NCBI RefSeq assembly: GCF_006715055.1
Contig: NZ_VFMN01000001.1
Coordinates: 3,844,001-3,908,000 of the forward strand
Direction: 5' to 3'
DNA from: Lapillicoccus jejuensis
GTDB lineage: Bacteria > Actinomycetota > Actinomycetes > Actinomycetales > Dermatophilaceae
DNA: 64,000 nt
Of the stretch, positions 8,562-18,054 are shown in pieces. Numbering within the stretch: the stretch's first letter is position 1; every line of letters starts with the position of its first letter. The translations under genes were made by a program, and so were the position numbers. The notes under the pieces are model-generated. The model worked only from the letters and a program-made list of their open reading frames with translations. It had not been told where the DNA came from and did no database searches.

Positions 8562-9113
8562 TCAGCCGCGCAGACCGGTGGGGAGCTCGTCGTCGAAGTC
8601 GATGCTCTCCGGCAGCTCGGCGTGGCCGGCGAGGCGGAAGCCGCGGACGGCGCCCTTGCGGCGAACCCGGCGCACGTCGTTGACGGCGTCGTTGTGGAAG
8701 CGCCGGGCCAGCTGCACGCGCTCCCCCGCCCGCACGATCCGCTCGAGGCCGTCGTGCGGCACGCCGTCGGCGCTGCGCAGGGTGGCGACGACCTCGGGGG
8801 TCAGCACGGCGGTGAGCGCCTCGGTCACGTCGGACTCGACCGCGGCGCGCTCGCGGTCGTCCGGGTCGTCGGCGTGCGCGAGCGAGTCGGCGGCCGCGGA
8901 CGCGAGCACGAGGGCGGAGGCGGGGTCGAGCAGCCCGGAGTTGGCCAGCTCGAGGCTCGCCTCGGCCCGCCGCACGAGCTGCGCGTCGAGGGCGGCGTAC
9001 GTCGCCTCGACCCGCCCGTGCAGGCGGTCCAGCCGGGCCGCGTTGTAGGAGAGGTACCAGGCCAGCGCGACGAGGACGACGGCCGCGAGGGCGACCCAGT
9101 CGAGGGTGCTCAC
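8562..9113 (-). CDS. LemA-like membrane-anchored protein
   Basis: 183 residues: one N-terminal membrane segment (about 5-20, rich in Ala/Val/Leu) followed by a helical domain. The segment RRFHNDAVNDVRRVRR resembles the conserved end of LemA proteins, and the layout (anchor plus helical bundle) matches, but the match is distant. The function of LemA proteins is unclear. The GTG overlaps the pimA stop by four bases (GTGA), so it is the last gene of the pgsA-patA-pimA transcript. In mycobacteria this position also holds a small membrane-associated gene. Confidence 0.65.
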   Translation of the reverse strand: MSTLDWVALAAVVLVALAWYLSYNAARLDRLHGRVEATYAALDAQLVRRAEASLELANSGLLDPASALVLASAAADSLAHADDPDDRERAAVESDVTEALTAVLTPEVVATLRSADGVPHDGLERIVRAGERVQLARRFHNDAVNDVRRVRRKGAVRGFRLAGHAELPESIDFDDELPTGLRG

Positions 9114-10291
9114 GCCTTGCTCCTGCCGCGCAGCAGCCGCGCCCACCGCGGGGGCGGCTGGGCCGTGCCGCTGACCATCGCGGCGCCGTCGGTGACCGTC
9201 TCGTAGACCGCCATGACGTCCCGCGCGACCTCGGACCAGTCGAAAAGGTCGGCGCGCACGCGCCCGATGGTCGCGACCCGGCTGCGCTCGTCCGCGTCGC
9301 CGAGGACGCGCAGCAGGGTGGTGGCCAGCGCGGCGGGGTCCTCGTTCGCGAAGGTGAACCCGGCGTGCCCCTCGTCGAGCACGCGCAGGAAGGCGGGCAG
9401 GTCGCTGGCCACGACGGCCGCGCCCGCGCTCATCGCCTCGATGAGGATGATGCCGAAGCTCTCGCCGCCGGTGTTGGGGGCGACGTACGCGTCCACCGAG
9501 CGCAGCAGGCGGGCCTTGTCGTCGTCGCTCACCGCGCCGAGGAACTCGCAGGCGCGCGCGGCCTCCGGCGCCATCGCGGCGCGCACCTCGTCGGGGTCGC
9601 CGGGGCCGGCGACGAGCACCCGCAGCCCGGGGATCTCGCGCAGCACCTGCGGCAGGGCGGCGGCGAGGACCGGCAGCCCCTTGCGCGGCTCGTGCATCCG
9701 CCCGAGGAAGGCGATGGTCGGCCGCCCCGGGGTCCCCTGCCAGTCCGGGCGCACCTCGGCGAGGGCGAAGCGGTCGACGAAGACGCCGTTGGGGATGACG
9801 ACGGCGTCGCCGCCGATGTGCGTGGTGACGGTGCGGCGGGCGTCCTCGGAGACGGCGATCCGGCCGGTGATCTTCTCCAGCGCCGGGCGCAGGACGGGGT
9901 ACGACGCCTGCATCACCCGGCTGCGCAGGTTGGAGGTGTGGAAGGTGGCGACGATCGGCCCCTCGGCCGCCCACAGCGCGAGCAGCGAGACGCTCGGCGT
10001 CACCGGCTCGTGCAGGTGCAGCACGTCGAACTGCCCCGCCTCGAGCCAGCGGGCGACCTTGGCCGCGCTGACCGGACCCATGTTGAGCCGGGCCACGGAG
10101 CCGTTGTAGCGCACGGGCACGGCCCGCCCGGCGCTGATGACGTAGTCGGGCACGACGGTGTCCTCGTCGGCGGGTGCGAGCACGCTGACGTGGTGCCCCT
10201 GCGCGAGGAAGACCTCGGCGAGGTCGCGCACGTGGTACTGCACCCCGCCCGGCACGTCGAAGGAGTACGGGCAGACGATCCCGATGCGCAT
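9110..10291 (-). CDS. pimA: Phosphatidylinositol alpha-mannosyltransferase PimA
   Basis: 393 residues, GT-B fold, GT4 family. PimA adds the first mannose from GDP-mannose to phosphatidylinositol at the inner face of the membrane. The N-terminus MRIGIVCPYSFDVPGGVQYH is close to the mycobacterial enzyme, including the GGVQ loop; FLGRMHEPRKGLPVL and the EX7E-type ESFGIILIEAMSAG donor-site motif are clear. Its start overlaps the stop of the acyltransferase gene, and the pgsA-patA-pimA order is as in mycobacteria, so PIM lipids are very likely made. Confidence 0.95.
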   Translation of the reverse strand: MRIGIVCPYSFDVPGGVQYHVRDLAEVFLAQGHHVSVLAPADEDTVVPDYVISAGRAVPVRYNGSVARLNMGPVSAAKVARWLEAGQFDVLHLHEPVTPSVSLLALWAAEGPIVATFHTSNLRSRVMQASYPVLRPALEKITGRIAVSEDARRTVTTHIGGDAVVIPNGVFVDRFALAEVRPDWQGTPGRPTIAFLGRMHEPRKGLPVLAAALPQVLREIPGLRVLVAGPGDPDEVRAAMAPEAARACEFLGAVSDDDKARLLRSVDAYVAPNTGGESFGIILIEAMSAGAAVVASDLPAFLRVLDEGHAGFTFANEDPAALATTLLRVLGDADERSRVATIGRVRADLFDWSEVARDVMAVYETVTDGAAMVSGTAQPPPRWARLLRGRSKA

Positions 10292-11295
10292 CACGCGCCC
10301 CCCGCCCGGGTGCCGGACGTGACGTCCGGGGTCCGGGCCGGGTCGAGGTCGTCGACGAAGACCCGCTGGAGCATGTGCCAGTCGGCGGTGTGCGCGCGGA
10401 CCGCGTCCCCCAGGTGGTCCACGCAGGCCTGGGTCATCGCCGCCACCTTCTGCGCGGTCGTGCCCGAGGCCGGCGGCTCGACGAGCGGCGAGAACTCGCA
10501 GACGATCCCCGCGCCGCTGCCCGGCACGGCCGGGTTGGGCTCGTAGCGCACCGACACGGCGTAGAGGGGTGCCCCGGTGAGCAGGGCGAGGGCGGCCGGC
10601 CCCTTGGCGACCCGCGCGCGATGGCCGCACAGGTCGACCTCGAGCCCGCTTCCGGACAGGTCGCGGTCCGCGAGCAGGCAGATGAACCGGCCGCCGGCGA
10701 CCGCCGACCGCAGCCCGGCGAAGGTGTCGGCCCCGCCCTCGAGCGGGAGGATGGTCATCCCGAGCCCCGTCCGGAACTCGAGGAACTCCTCGAAGACCTC
10801 CTCGGGTCGCAGCTTCTCCGCGACCGTCGTCACGGGAGCGAGGTGGGTGGTCGACCAGGCCCCGGCGAGGTCCCAGTTGCCGAGGTGGCCGAGGAAGACC
10901 ACGACGGACCGCCCCTCGGCGAGGACCTCGCGGCAGTGCTCGTCGCCGACGAGGCGTACCGAGCGCGCGAGCACGTCGGGGGGCAGGTCGGGCAGCCGGA
11001 AGGCGTCGCAGTAGTAGCGCAGGTAGGACCGCATCCCCGCGCGGACGAGGGCGTCGAGCGCGGCGTCGTCGAGCTCGGGGCGCACCCGGGCGTAGTTGGC
11101 GCGCAGCCGCCGCACCCCGCCTCCCCCGCGGGCGACCGTGCGGTCGGCGATGACGTCGAAGAGCCGGTACGCCGCCCCGGCGGGCAGGGCGCGCACGGCG
11201 CCCCACCCGAGGCGGTAGCCGAGCACGACGGCCCGGTCGGTGACGCGGCGGCCTCCGGACGCCAGGCGCCCCGGCGCCCCGCGGCGCGGGCTCAC
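10291..11295 (-). CDS. patA: Phosphatidylinositol mannoside acyltransferase
   Basis: 334 residues of the bacterial lysophospholipid/lauroyl acyltransferase family (HtrB/LpxL-like). The HX4D catalytic motif is visible as HLGNWD near residue 127. In actinomycetes this enzyme acylates the mannose of PIM1/PIM2. I chose the GTG at 11295 because it overlaps the pgsA stop in a GTGA junction; a GTG 18 codons further in (VTDRAVVLGY) would give a length nearer to the mycobacterial protein and cannot be excluded. It sits between pgsA and pimA in one transcript. Confidence 0.92.
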   Translation of the reverse strand: MSPRRGAPGRLASGGRRVTDRAVVLGYRLGWGAVRALPAGAAYRLFDVIADRTVARGGGGVRRLRANYARVRPELDDAALDALVRAGMRSYLRYYCDAFRLPDLPPDVLARSVRLVGDEHCREVLAEGRSVVVFLGHLGNWDLAGAWSTTHLAPVTTVAEKLRPEEVFEEFLEFRTGLGMTILPLEGGADTFAGLRSAVAGGRFICLLADRDLSGSGLEVDLCGHRARVAKGPAALALLTGAPLYAVSVRYEPNPAVPGSGAGIVCEFSPLVEPPASGTTAQKVAAMTQACVDHLGDAVRAHTADWHMLQRVFVDDLDPARTPDVTSGTRAGGA

Positions 11296-11933
11296 GACGC
11301 GCGCGGGTCGTGCCCGGCGACGGCGGCGAGGGCCTGCCGGCGCACGGTGAGCATGCGCTGGACCACGGTGACGAGGCTGGCCACCGCGAGGACGGCGAGG
11401 ACGACGCCGAGGACGACGACGGGCAGCCCGAGACCGACCAGACCGGTGGCGGTCAGCACGAGCAGCAGCCGGTCGGCGCGCTCGGCGATGCCGACGTTGG
11501 CGGTGAGGCCGAGGCCCTCGGCACGCGCCTTGGCGTAACTGACGACCATGCCGAGGATGAGGCAGGCCAGGGCCAGACCGGCGTACAGGAGGTTGTTCAT
11601 CGGGCCGCTGCGGGCGAAGGCGATGACGAGCCCGCCGAAGATCGCGGCGTCGCCGACCCGGTCGAGGGTCGAGTCGAGGAACGCCCCCCACACGCCCTGG
11701 CGCCCCTGCATCCGGGCCATGACGCCGTCGACGTTGTCGCTGAAGATGAACAGGACGACGACGAGGGTGCCCCAGAAGAAGTGGCCCAGGGGGTAGAAGG
11801 CCAGCGCTCCCACGCAGACGCCGATGGTCCCGACGACGGTGACGACGTCGGGGCTGAGCCCCATCGCGAGGAACAGCCGGGCGGGGGGCGTCATGACCTT
11901 GGTCCAGGTCTCGCGCAGGGCTCGGTTCAGCAT
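11292..11933 (-). CDS. pgsA: Phosphatidylinositol phosphate synthase (CDP-alcohol phosphotransferase)
   Basis: 213 residues with several membrane helices. The CDP-alcohol phosphotransferase signature D-x2-D-G-x2-A-R-x8-G-x3-D-x3-D is complete, starting at DNVDGVMAR near residue 66. In actinomycetes the enzyme joins CDP-diacylglycerol and inositol phosphate, the first step of PI and PIM synthesis. It is the first gene of the pgsA-patA-pimA-lemA transcript. A TAGGCT -10 box ends nine bases before the ATG. The HIT-family gene that lies between thrS and pgsA in mycobacteria is absent here. Confidence 0.94.
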   Translation of the reverse strand: MLNRALRETWTKVMTPPARLFLAMGLSPDVVTVVGTIGVCVGALAFYPLGHFFWGTLVVVLFIFSDNVDGVMARMQGRQGVWGAFLDSTLDRVGDAAIFGGLVIAFARSGPMNNLLYAGLALACLILGMVVSYAKARAEGLGLTANVGIAERADRLLLVLTATGLVGLGLPVVVLGVVLAVLAVASLVTVVQRMLTVRRQALAAVAGHDPRAS

Positions 11934-11942
11934 GGCCCCGCC

Positions 11943-11948
11943 AGCCTA
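11943..11948 (-). promoter_or_regulatory. Probable -10 box of the pgsA operon
   Basis: TAGGCT on the minus strand, nine bases before the pgsA ATG at 11933; no ribosome site lies between. Confidence 0.4.
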
Positions 11949-11963
11949 CTGGCCGGTCACCCC

Positions 11964-12470
11964 TCAACCCGTCAGGCGGCTCCGGTCGCCGTCGCGGACG
12001 AGCTTGCCGCTCGCCCACGCGCTGACCTCGGCGACGACCGACAGGGCCATCTCACCGGGGCTGCGGCCACCGACGTCGAGCCCGACCGGGACGTGCAGGC
12101 GCGCCAGCGCGTCCTCAGGGACGCCCTCCTCTCGCAGCGTGGCGAACAGGCCCTCGGCGCGGCGGCGGCTGCCCATCATGCCGACGTAGCCCGCGGGGCC
12201 GGCGAGGGCGGCGCGCAGGACCTCGGCGGTCCCGGGCGCGTCGTGGTCGGTGAGGACGACGGCGTGGCGGTCGGTGAGGTCCAGACCGGTCAGCCGGTCG
12301 GCCACGGGCTCGTCGGAGTCGTCGTGGTGGAGGACGACGAGCGGCAGGCCCACCGCTCCGGCGATCGTGGTCACCGCCTCGGCGATGACGTTGGCGGTGA
12401 CGACGACGAGGACGGCGTCCGGGCCGGACCGGCCGGCGACGACGGACTCGGGGACGGCGCGCTCGCTCAC
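11964..12470 (-). CDS. XdhC C-terminal (Rossmann) domain protein
   Basis: 168 residues. It matches only the C-terminal half of XdhC/CoxI proteins: GYVGMMGSRRRAEGLFATL, then LHVPVGLDVGGRSPGEMALS are the characteristic XdhC_C elements. XdhC proteins handle and sulfurate the molybdenum cofactor for xanthine-dehydrogenase-type enzymes. The N-terminal XdhC/CoxI domain is missing, so this is a stand-alone domain rather than a fragment; no frameshift remnant is seen. A full-length XdhC lies at 54355-55569. The GTG start is preceded at seven bases by TAGCGT. Confidence 0.82.
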   Translation of the reverse strand: MSERAVPESVVAGRSGPDAVLVVVTANVIAEAVTTIAGAVGLPLVVLHHDDSDEPVADRLTGLDLTDRHAVVLTDHDAPGTAEVLRAALAGPAGYVGMMGSRRRAEGLFATLREEGVPEDALARLHVPVGLDVGGRSPGEMALSVVAEVSAWASGKLVRDGDRSRLTG

Positions 12471-12477
12471 CCGGGGG

Positions 12478-12483
12478 ACGCTA
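12478..12483 (-). promoter_or_regulatory. Probable -10 box of the XdhC-like gene
   Basis: TAGCGT on the minus strand, seven bases before the GTG at 12470. Its first three bases are the TAG stop codon of the upstream esterase gene. Confidence 0.45.
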
Positions 12484-13542
12484 CCGGCCCGCGGCCCGCT
12501 CGGCGGCGTGCCGGGCGTCGTAGCGCTGGGAGACGGCGCGGACGCTCGCCGGGTCGGCGAGGTCGACGCCGGCGGCGGCGGCGGCCGCCCGGGCCTGCGG
12601 GGTCGTGAGGTCGGGCGCCCGGAACCGCTCCGGCGCGATCCGCGCGTCCAGGGCGGCGTACGGCGCCGCGGCGGCGGCCAGCCGCGGCGCGCTCGCCTCG
12701 GCGCGGCGCACGACCGCCGCGGTGGCGACGACGGGCGCCCCGAGCTGCGCGCTGACGACCGGCGTGTAGCCGCTGCGGTGGCCGTCGACGTTCGGGTGGT
12801 AGCTGTCGCTCACCGGGTCCGACAGGCCGTTGAGCCACTCCGGGTCGTTGCACACGGCGTGCCCGGTGAAGGCGGTGCGCGGGTCGGCGTACCGGAATCC
12901 GGCGAGCGAGGCCCGTTGCGAGAGCAAGGAGTCCAGCTGGTCGGCGGTCGCGTTGAGCCGGGTCTCCTCCTGAGGTGAGAAGAAGGTCAGGGCGTTGCAG
13001 TCCTCGCCCATGAAGATCCGCGGGTAGCCGACGATCGTCACGGCCGCGTGGGGCGCCTTGCTGCGGACGCCGGCGTAGAGGGTCGACAGCCGGCCGGGCA
13101 GGGTCTGGGCGATGAACGCCTGCGCGGTGTCGATCGCGCCGTCGCAGTCGCTCATCCAGCCCGGCTTCGCGCACTCGGTGAGGACGTCGGCAAAGCCGGC
13201 GTCGTTGCCGCCGACGCTCAGCGTCACCACGCCGGTGCTGCTCGACAGCGCGCTCAGCTGGGTGCTCGTCACGTCGGCGGTCGTCGCCCCGGAGCAGGCG
13301 CGCAGGGACAGCGTCCAGCCGCGGGCGGCGGCGATGAGGCTCGGGTAGGCCAGGGTCGAGCGGTCGCAGCTCGTGCCGTCGTCGAGGTAGCTGCGGGTGC
13401 CGACGCCCGAGGAGTAGGAGTCACCGAGGGCGACGTACGACGTCGCCGCGGCGTGCGCCGGGGCGCCGTACCCGGTCGTGAGGGCGAGCCCCGCCGCCAC
13501 CGCCCCGACCGTCGTGACCACCCGTCGCCCGTGTCCGCGCAT
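12481..13542 (-). CDS. Secreted SGNH/GDSL-family esterase or lipase
   Basis: 353 residues. A signal peptide (basic start, hydrophobic 10-25, cut after AHA) precedes a catalytic domain with all four SGNH blocks: GDSYSSG (nucleophile Ser), the Gly block near RACSGATT, GGNDAGF (Asn) and DSYHPNVDGH (Asp and His). Six cysteines in the catalytic part would give three disulfides, as in the Streptomyces esterase/lipase type. The last 90 residues are Ala-rich and lack a recognisable domain. The substrate is unknown. It is a single gene between thrS and the XdhC-like gene. Confidence 0.87.
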   Translation of the reverse strand: MRGHGRRVVTTVGAVAAGLALTTGYGAPAHAAATSYVALGDSYSSGVGTRSYLDDGTSCDRSTLAYPSLIAAARGWTLSLRACSGATTADVTSTQLSALSSSTGVVTLSVGGNDAGFADVLTECAKPGWMSDCDGAIDTAQAFIAQTLPGRLSTLYAGVRSKAPHAAVTIVGYPRIFMGEDCNALTFFSPQEETRLNATADQLDSLLSQRASLAGFRYADPRTAFTGHAVCNDPEWLNGLSDPVSDSYHPNVDGHRSGYTPVVSAQLGAPVVATAAVVRRAEASAPRLAAAAAPYAALDARIAPERFRAPDLTTPQARAAAAAAGVDLADPASVRAVSQRYDARHAAERAAGR

Positions 13543-13594
13543 GCCGACGAGGCTGGCACCGCGCGCGTCGGGACGGTGAAAGAACGTGCCGCGA

Positions 13595-13635
13595 TCGGGC
13601 AGGTCCCGGTCAAGAGATGGCCAGGACCTGCCCGA
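13595..13635 (-). terminator. Hairpin after thrS
   Basis: Perfect 12-base arms, TCGGGCAGGTCC (13595-13606) and GGACCTGCCCGA (13624-13635), with a 17-base loop, 19 bases past the thrS stop. There is no U-tract, as is common in actinomycetes. Confidence 0.6.
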
Positions 13636-13653
13636 GTCGGTCAGGCGCCCGGG

Positions 13654-15684
13654 TCAGACGCTCGCGTCGCCCTCCGCCGCCACCGGCGACGTGGTGACCT
13701 GGGCCCGGGTCGCGATGGCCGCGGTGATCTCGGCGACCGCCTCGTCGACCGGGACGCCGTTGCGCTGCGAGCCGTCGCGGTAGCGGAAGGAGATCGCGCC
13801 GGCGGCCCGGTCCTCCTCCCCCGCGATGAGGACGTAGGGGACCTTGGCCTTGCTGGCGTTGCGGATCTTCTTCGGGAAGCGGTCGTCGCTCTCGTCGAGC
13901 TCGGTCCGCACGCCGGCGTCCTTGAGCCGGTCGAGGACCGAGGCGACGTACGGCGCGAACTCGTCCGCGACCGGGACGCCAAGCGCCTGGACGGGCGAGA
14001 GCCACACCGGGAAGGCCCCCGCGTAGTGCTCGGTGAGCACGCCGAAGAAGCGCTCGATCGAGCCGAACTTCGCCGAGTGGATCATCACCGGCTGCTGGCG
14101 GGTGCCGTCGGCCGCCTGGAACTCCAGCTGGAAGCCCTTGGGCTGGTTGAAGTCGTACTGGATCGTCGACATCTGCCAGGTGCGGCCGATCGCGTCGCGC
14201 GCCTGGACGGAGATCTTCGGGCCGTAGAAGGCGGCGCCGCCGGGGTCGGCGACGAGCTCGAGGCCGGAGCGGTCGGCGACGTCCTGCAGGACGGCCGTCG
14301 CGACCTCCCACTCCTCGTCGGTCCCGATGAACTTGTCCTTCTTCTCGCCCTCGGTCGCCCGGGTCGACAGCTCGAGGTAGAAGTCGTCGAGGCCGAAGTC
14401 GCGCAGCAGCGACAGGACGAAGTCGAGCAGGTGCTGGACCTCCGCCGGGGCCTGCTCCGGGGTGACGTAGGAGTGGCTGTCGTCCTGGGTCAGGCCGCGC
14501 ACCCGGGTGAGGCCGTGCACGACCCCGGACTTCTCGTAGCGGTAGACCGACCCGAACTCGAACAGCCGCAGCGGCAGCTCGCGGTAGGACCGTCCGCGGC
14601 TGCGGAAGATGAGGTTGTGCATGGGGCAGTTCATCGCCTTGAGGTAGTAGTCCGACCCCTCGAACTGCATCGGCGGGAACATCGTGTCCTTGTAGTACGG
14701 CAGGTGCCCGGAGGTGTGGAAGAGCCCCTCCTTGGAGATGTGCGGGGTCCCGACGTACTGGAAGCCCTCCTCGATGTGCCGCCGGCGGACGTAGTCCTCC
14801 ATCTCGCGCTTGATGATCCCGCCCCTGGGGTGGAAGACCGGCAGGCCGGAGCCGAGCTCGTCGGGGAAGGAGAAGAGGTCCAGCTCGGCGCCGAGCCGCC
14901 GGTGGTCGCGGCGCTCGGCCTCCGCGAGCCGGTCGAGGTAGGCCTTGAGGTCGTCCTTGCTCGGCCACGCGGTCCCGTAGACGCGCTGCAGCTGCGGGTT
15001 CTTCTCCGAGCCGCGCCAGTACGCCGCCGCCGAGCGCATGAGCTTGAAGGCGTTGCCGATGAGCTTGGTGTCGGGCAGGTGCGGGCCGCGGCACAGGTCC
15101 TTCCACGCCAGCTCGCCGTCCTTGCGGCGGTTGTCGTAGATCGTCAGCTCGCCGCCGCCGACCTCGGCGTCGGCGCCCTCCGCCGCGTCGGCGACGTCGC
15201 CCCCGCCGCCCTTGAGGCCGATGAGCTCGAGCTTGTAGGGCTCGTCGGCGAGCTCGGCGCGGGCGTCGTCGTCGGTGGTGACGCGGCGGTGGAAGGTCTG
15301 GCCCTCGTTGATGATCCGCTGCATCGTCCTCTCGAGGGTCTTGAGGTCCTCGGGGGTGAACGGCGTCTCGACGTCGAAGTCGTAGTAGAACCCGTCGCGG
15401 ATCGGCGGGCCGATGCCGAGCCTGGCGGAGGGGTTGACCTGCTGGACGGCCTGGGCGAGGACGTGGGCGGTGCTGTGCCGCAGGACCGCGAGGCCGTCGG
15501 GCTCGTCGACCCGGACCGGCTCGACGGTGTCGCCGTCGGAGAGGACGTGGCTGAGGTCGACGAGGTCGCCGCCGACGCGGGCCACGACGACGGCGCGGTC
15601 ACCCGCGAAGAGCTCCCCGGCCGTCGTCCCCTGCTCCACCGATCGCTCGTCTCCGGCGACGTGGACGGTGAGGGTGGCAGGCAC
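13654..15684 (-). CDS. thrS: Threonyl-tRNA synthetase
   Basis: 676 residues, full length. Domain order is an N-terminal TGS domain (about 1-65), the editing domain (about 80-230), the class II catalytic core and the C-terminal anticodon-binding domain (about 560-670). Zinc-site residues are visible as the Cys in AMNCPMHN and the His in TEHYAGAF; motif 2 is in [19 protein letters not shown] and motif 3 in [12 protein letters not shown] clear AAGGAG site precedes the GTG. The upstream region shows no T-box or leader peptide. A strong hairpin follows the gene. Confidence 0.97.
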   Translation of the reverse strand: MPATLTVHVAGDERSVEQGTTAGELFAGDRAVVVARVGGDLVDLSHVLSDGDTVEPVRVDEPDGLAVLRHSTAHVLAQAVQQVNPSARLGIGPPIRDGFYYDFDVETPFTPEDLKTLERTMQRIINEGQTFHRRVTTDDDARAELADEPYKLELIGLKGGGGDVADAAEGADAEVGGGELTIYDNRRKDGELAWKDLCRGPHLPDTKLIGNAFKLMRSAAAYWRGSEKNPQLQRVYGTAWPSKDDLKAYLDRLAEAERRDHRRLGAELDLFSFPDELGSGLPVFHPRGGIIKREMEDYVRRRHIEEGFQYVGTPHISKEGLFHTSGHLPYYKDTMFPPMQFEGSDYYLKAMNCPMHNLIFRSRGRSYRELPLRLFEFGSVYRYEKSGVVHGLTRVRGLTQDDSHSYVTPEQAPAEVQHLLDFVLSLLRDFGLDDFYLELSTRATEGEKKDKFIGTDEEWEVATAVLQDVADRSGLELVADPGGAAFYGPKISVQARDAIGRTWQMSTIQYDFNQPKGFQLEFQAADGTRQQPVMIHSAKFGSIERFFGVLTEHYAGAFPVWLSPVQALGVPVADEFAPYVASVLDRLKDAGVRTELDESDDRFPKKIRNASKAKVPYVLIAGEEDRAAGAISFRYRDGSQRNGVPVDEAVAEITAAIATRAQVTTSPVAAEGDASV

Positions 15685-15808
15685 GGTGGCGCTCCTTCGG
15701 CGGGTCCGCGGGACCCACGGGACCCACAGGACGACGTACGGCGCCCCGGTCGGACGCCTGCGGGAAGGCTAGCCGCCGCGCCGCCACCCCCGCGACGCGG
15801 TGCGCGCC

Positions 15809-16681
15809 TCAGGCGGGGGTGGTGGCGACGACGAGGTGCTCGACCGGGGCGCCGTCGGAGCCGGGCCGGGCCGACAGGAGCACGGCGAGCGAGCCGTCGG
15901 GGGCGGCCTTGAGCAGCGTCGTCGACGGCAGCCGCACGGGGCGGCGGAACCACACGTGCGAGGTGCCGGCCGGGGGCACGAGGCGGCCGAGCGAGGCGAC
16001 GACCCGGCCGTAGGTGGCCATCCCGTGCGCGATGGCCGACGGGAAGCCGAGCGGCCGGGCGGTCAGGGCGTGCAGGTGGATCGGGTTGACGTCGCCCGAG
16101 ACGGCGCCGTACCGCCGCCCGGCGTCCTCGCCGAACCGCCAGCGTGCCCCGTCGGGGCGGGCGGCGACGGCCGCCACGGCCGTCGGGTCGGGCTCGTCGC
16201 CGGTGGGTGCGGTCGGGTCGCCCTCCCCCCGGGCGAGGTACGACGACACGCCGCGCCAGACCGGCTCCCCCGCCACCGACACCTCGGCGACGAGGTCGAC
16301 GAGCCGGCCGCGGCGGTGCGGGCGCAGGTTGCCCGCGCTCACGGCGAGGTCGAGCGGCTCGGTCGGGGCGAGCGGCCGTGTCCACGTGACGACGTTCTCG
16401 ACGTGGACGAGCCCGACGAGCGGGAACGGGAAGTCGCGCCGCGCCATGAGCGCCACCTGCAGCGGGAAGGCGAGGACGTGCGGGTAGGTCACGGGCAGCG
16501 CCGACCCGACAGTGAAGCCGAGCAGGTGCGCGTAGTCGACGAGGTGGTCGAGGTCGACGGCGACGCCCCGCCGCTGCGCCGTCGTCGGCGGCACCGCTCC
16601 CCCGCCGAACCGCCCGGTGACGACGGCCTTGGCGAAGAGCGCCGGCAGGTCGGGCGACCGGCCGTAGGTGAGGACGGGCAC
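15809..16681 (-). CDS. MaoC-like (R)-specific enoyl-CoA/ACP hydratase (HtdX-like)
   Basis: 290 residues in two hot-dog halves. The hydratase motif with catalytic Asp and His is visible in the second half as YGAVSGDVNPIHLH (near 195-208), followed by AIAHGMATYGRV. The protein resembles the mycobacterial 3-hydroxyacyl-thioester dehydratase HtdX, and its position directly behind a FabG4-type reductase (one base between stop and GTG) matches the mycobacterial htdX-fabG4 pair. The likely role is dehydration of 3-hydroxyacyl-CoA or -ACP in fatty-acid processing. Confidence 0.86.
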   Translation of the reverse strand: MPVLTYGRSPDLPALFAKAVVTGRFGGGAVPPTTAQRRGVAVDLDHLVDYAHLLGFTVGSALPVTYPHVLAFPLQVALMARRDFPFPLVGLVHVENVVTWTRPLAPTEPLDLAVSAGNLRPHRRGRLVDLVAEVSVAGEPVWRGVSSYLARGEGDPTAPTGDEPDPTAVAAVAARPDGARWRFGEDAGRRYGAVSGDVNPIHLHALTARPLGFPSAIAHGMATYGRVVASLGRLVPPAGTSHVWFRRPVRLPSTTLLKAAPDGSLAVLLSARPGSDGAPVEHLVVATTPA

Positions 16682-16682
16682 C

Positions 16683-18035
16683 TCAGGCCCCGAGCATGCT
16701 CTGGCCGCAGACCCGCACGACCTGGCCGGTGACCCCGGCGCTGGCGTCCTGGGCGAACCACGCGATCGTCTCGGCGACGTCGACCGGCAGGCCGCCCTGC
16801 GCGAGCGAGTTGATCCGGCGACCCATCTCGCGGGTGGCCAGCGGGATCCGGCCCGTCATTTCGGTCTCGATGAAGCCGGGGGCGACCGCGTTGACGGTGA
16901 TGCCGCGGGCCCGCAGGTCCTCGTCGCGGCCGAGCGCGTGGACGGCCCCGATGAGGCCGGCCTTGGACGCGGCGTAGTTGCTCTGGCCGCGGTTGCCGGC
17001 GATGCCGGACATCGAGGACAGGACGACGACGTGCCCGCCGTCGGAGAGCGCGCCGGGGGCGAGGATCGCCTCGTTCATCCGCAGCACGGAGAGCAGGTTG
17101 ACGTCGAGCACCTGCTGCCAGCGGGCGGCGTCGGTGTTGGCGAGCAGCTTGTCGCGGGTGATCCCGGCGTTGTGCACGACGACGTCGAGGCTGCCGTGGC
17201 GGGTCCGGGCGTGCTCGACGATCCGCGCGCCCGCGTCGGGGCTCGTCACGTCGAGCTGCAGCGCCGAGCCGCCGTTGCGGTTGGCCACCACGGCGAGGGC
17301 GTCGCCGGCGGCGGGGACGTCGAGGCAGACGACCGTCGCGCCGTCGCGGGTGAGGGTGTCGGCGATCGACGCACCGATGCCGCGCGCCGCCCCGGTGACG
17401 ACCGCGACCTTTCCGGCCAGCGGGGCCACCCAGCTCTGGGGCGTACGGCGCCCTGCACCCGCGGGCCCGACGGTGACCACCTGCCCGTCGACGTAGGCCG
17501 AGCGCCCGGAGAGGAAGAACCGGACCGTGGACTCGATCTCCTCCTCGCCGCCGTCCTCGACGAGGACGAGGTTGGCGGTCGCTCCGGCCCGCAGCTCCTT
17601 GCCGATCGAGCGGACGACGCCCTCGAGCGCGCGCCGGGCGGCGGCGAGGACCGGGTCGGCGCCGGCCTGCTCGGGCGAGGCACCGAGGACGAGGACCCGG
17701 CCGGACGGGGCGAGCCGCTTGAGCGCCGGGCCGACCAGCGCCCGCAGCGCCTCCAGGTCGGCCGGGCCGGTCATCGCGCTGAGGTCGGCGACGACGGCGG
17801 CGACCCGTCCGTCGGTCGGCGGCTCGGTCGCGGTCGCGATGCCCTCGGCGTCGAGGACCGCGCGGACCCTCTTGGCCAGCGGGGCGTCGCCGTACCCCCC
17901 GAGCAGCACGCTGCCCTCGAGCAGCGCCCCTCCGGGGGTGTAGCGGCGCAGCCGCACCGGCCGCGGGATCCCCAGCCGGCTCGCGACCTGCTTGCCGAGA
18001 GGGCTGTTGACGAACTGGGAGTACGTGTCGGTCAT
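16683..18035 (-). CDS. fabG4: FabG4-type 3-oxoacyl-(ACP/CoA) reductase, high-molecular-weight SDR
   Basis: 450 residues, nearly twice a normal FabG. The first ~205 residues form an extra Rossmann-like domain without the SDR catalytic residues; the second half is a complete SDR: VVTGAARGIGASIAD (cofactor loop, near 213), NAGITRD, and SSMSGIAG with YAASK (catalytic Tyr and Lys near 350). This two-domain form is typical of actinobacterial FabG4, which uses NADH and acts on long acyl-CoA. It lies between the fadA-type thiolase and the MaoC hydratase, the order known in mycobacteria. Confidence 0.9.
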   Translation of the reverse strand: MTDTYSQFVNSPLGKQVASRLGIPRPVRLRRYTPGGALLEGSVLLGGYGDAPLAKRVRAVLDAEGIATATEPPTDGRVAAVVADLSAMTGPADLEALRALVGPALKRLAPSGRVLVLGASPEQAGADPVLAAARRALEGVVRSIGKELRAGATANLVLVEDGGEEEIESTVRFFLSGRSAYVDGQVVTVGPAGAGRRTPQSWVAPLAGKVAVVTGAARGIGASIADTLTRDGATVVCLDVPAAGDALAVVANRNGGSALQLDVTSPDAGARIVEHARTRHGSLDVVVHNAGITRDKLLANTDAARWQQVLDVNLLSVLRMNEAILAPGALSDGGHVVVLSSMSGIAGNRGQSNYAASKAGLIGAVHALGRDEDLRARGITVNAVAPGFIETEMTGRIPLATREMGRRINSLAQGGLPVDVAETIAWFAQDASAGVTGQVVRVCGQSMLGA

Positions 18036-18054
18036 GTCGCAGGAAGTCCTTTAC

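Noticed and set aside
15685-15808. T-box or leader-peptide control of thrS
   Set aside because: The 124-base upstream gap shows only a normal AAGGAG site and short GGGACCCAC repeats; no T-box sequence or Thr-rich leader was found.
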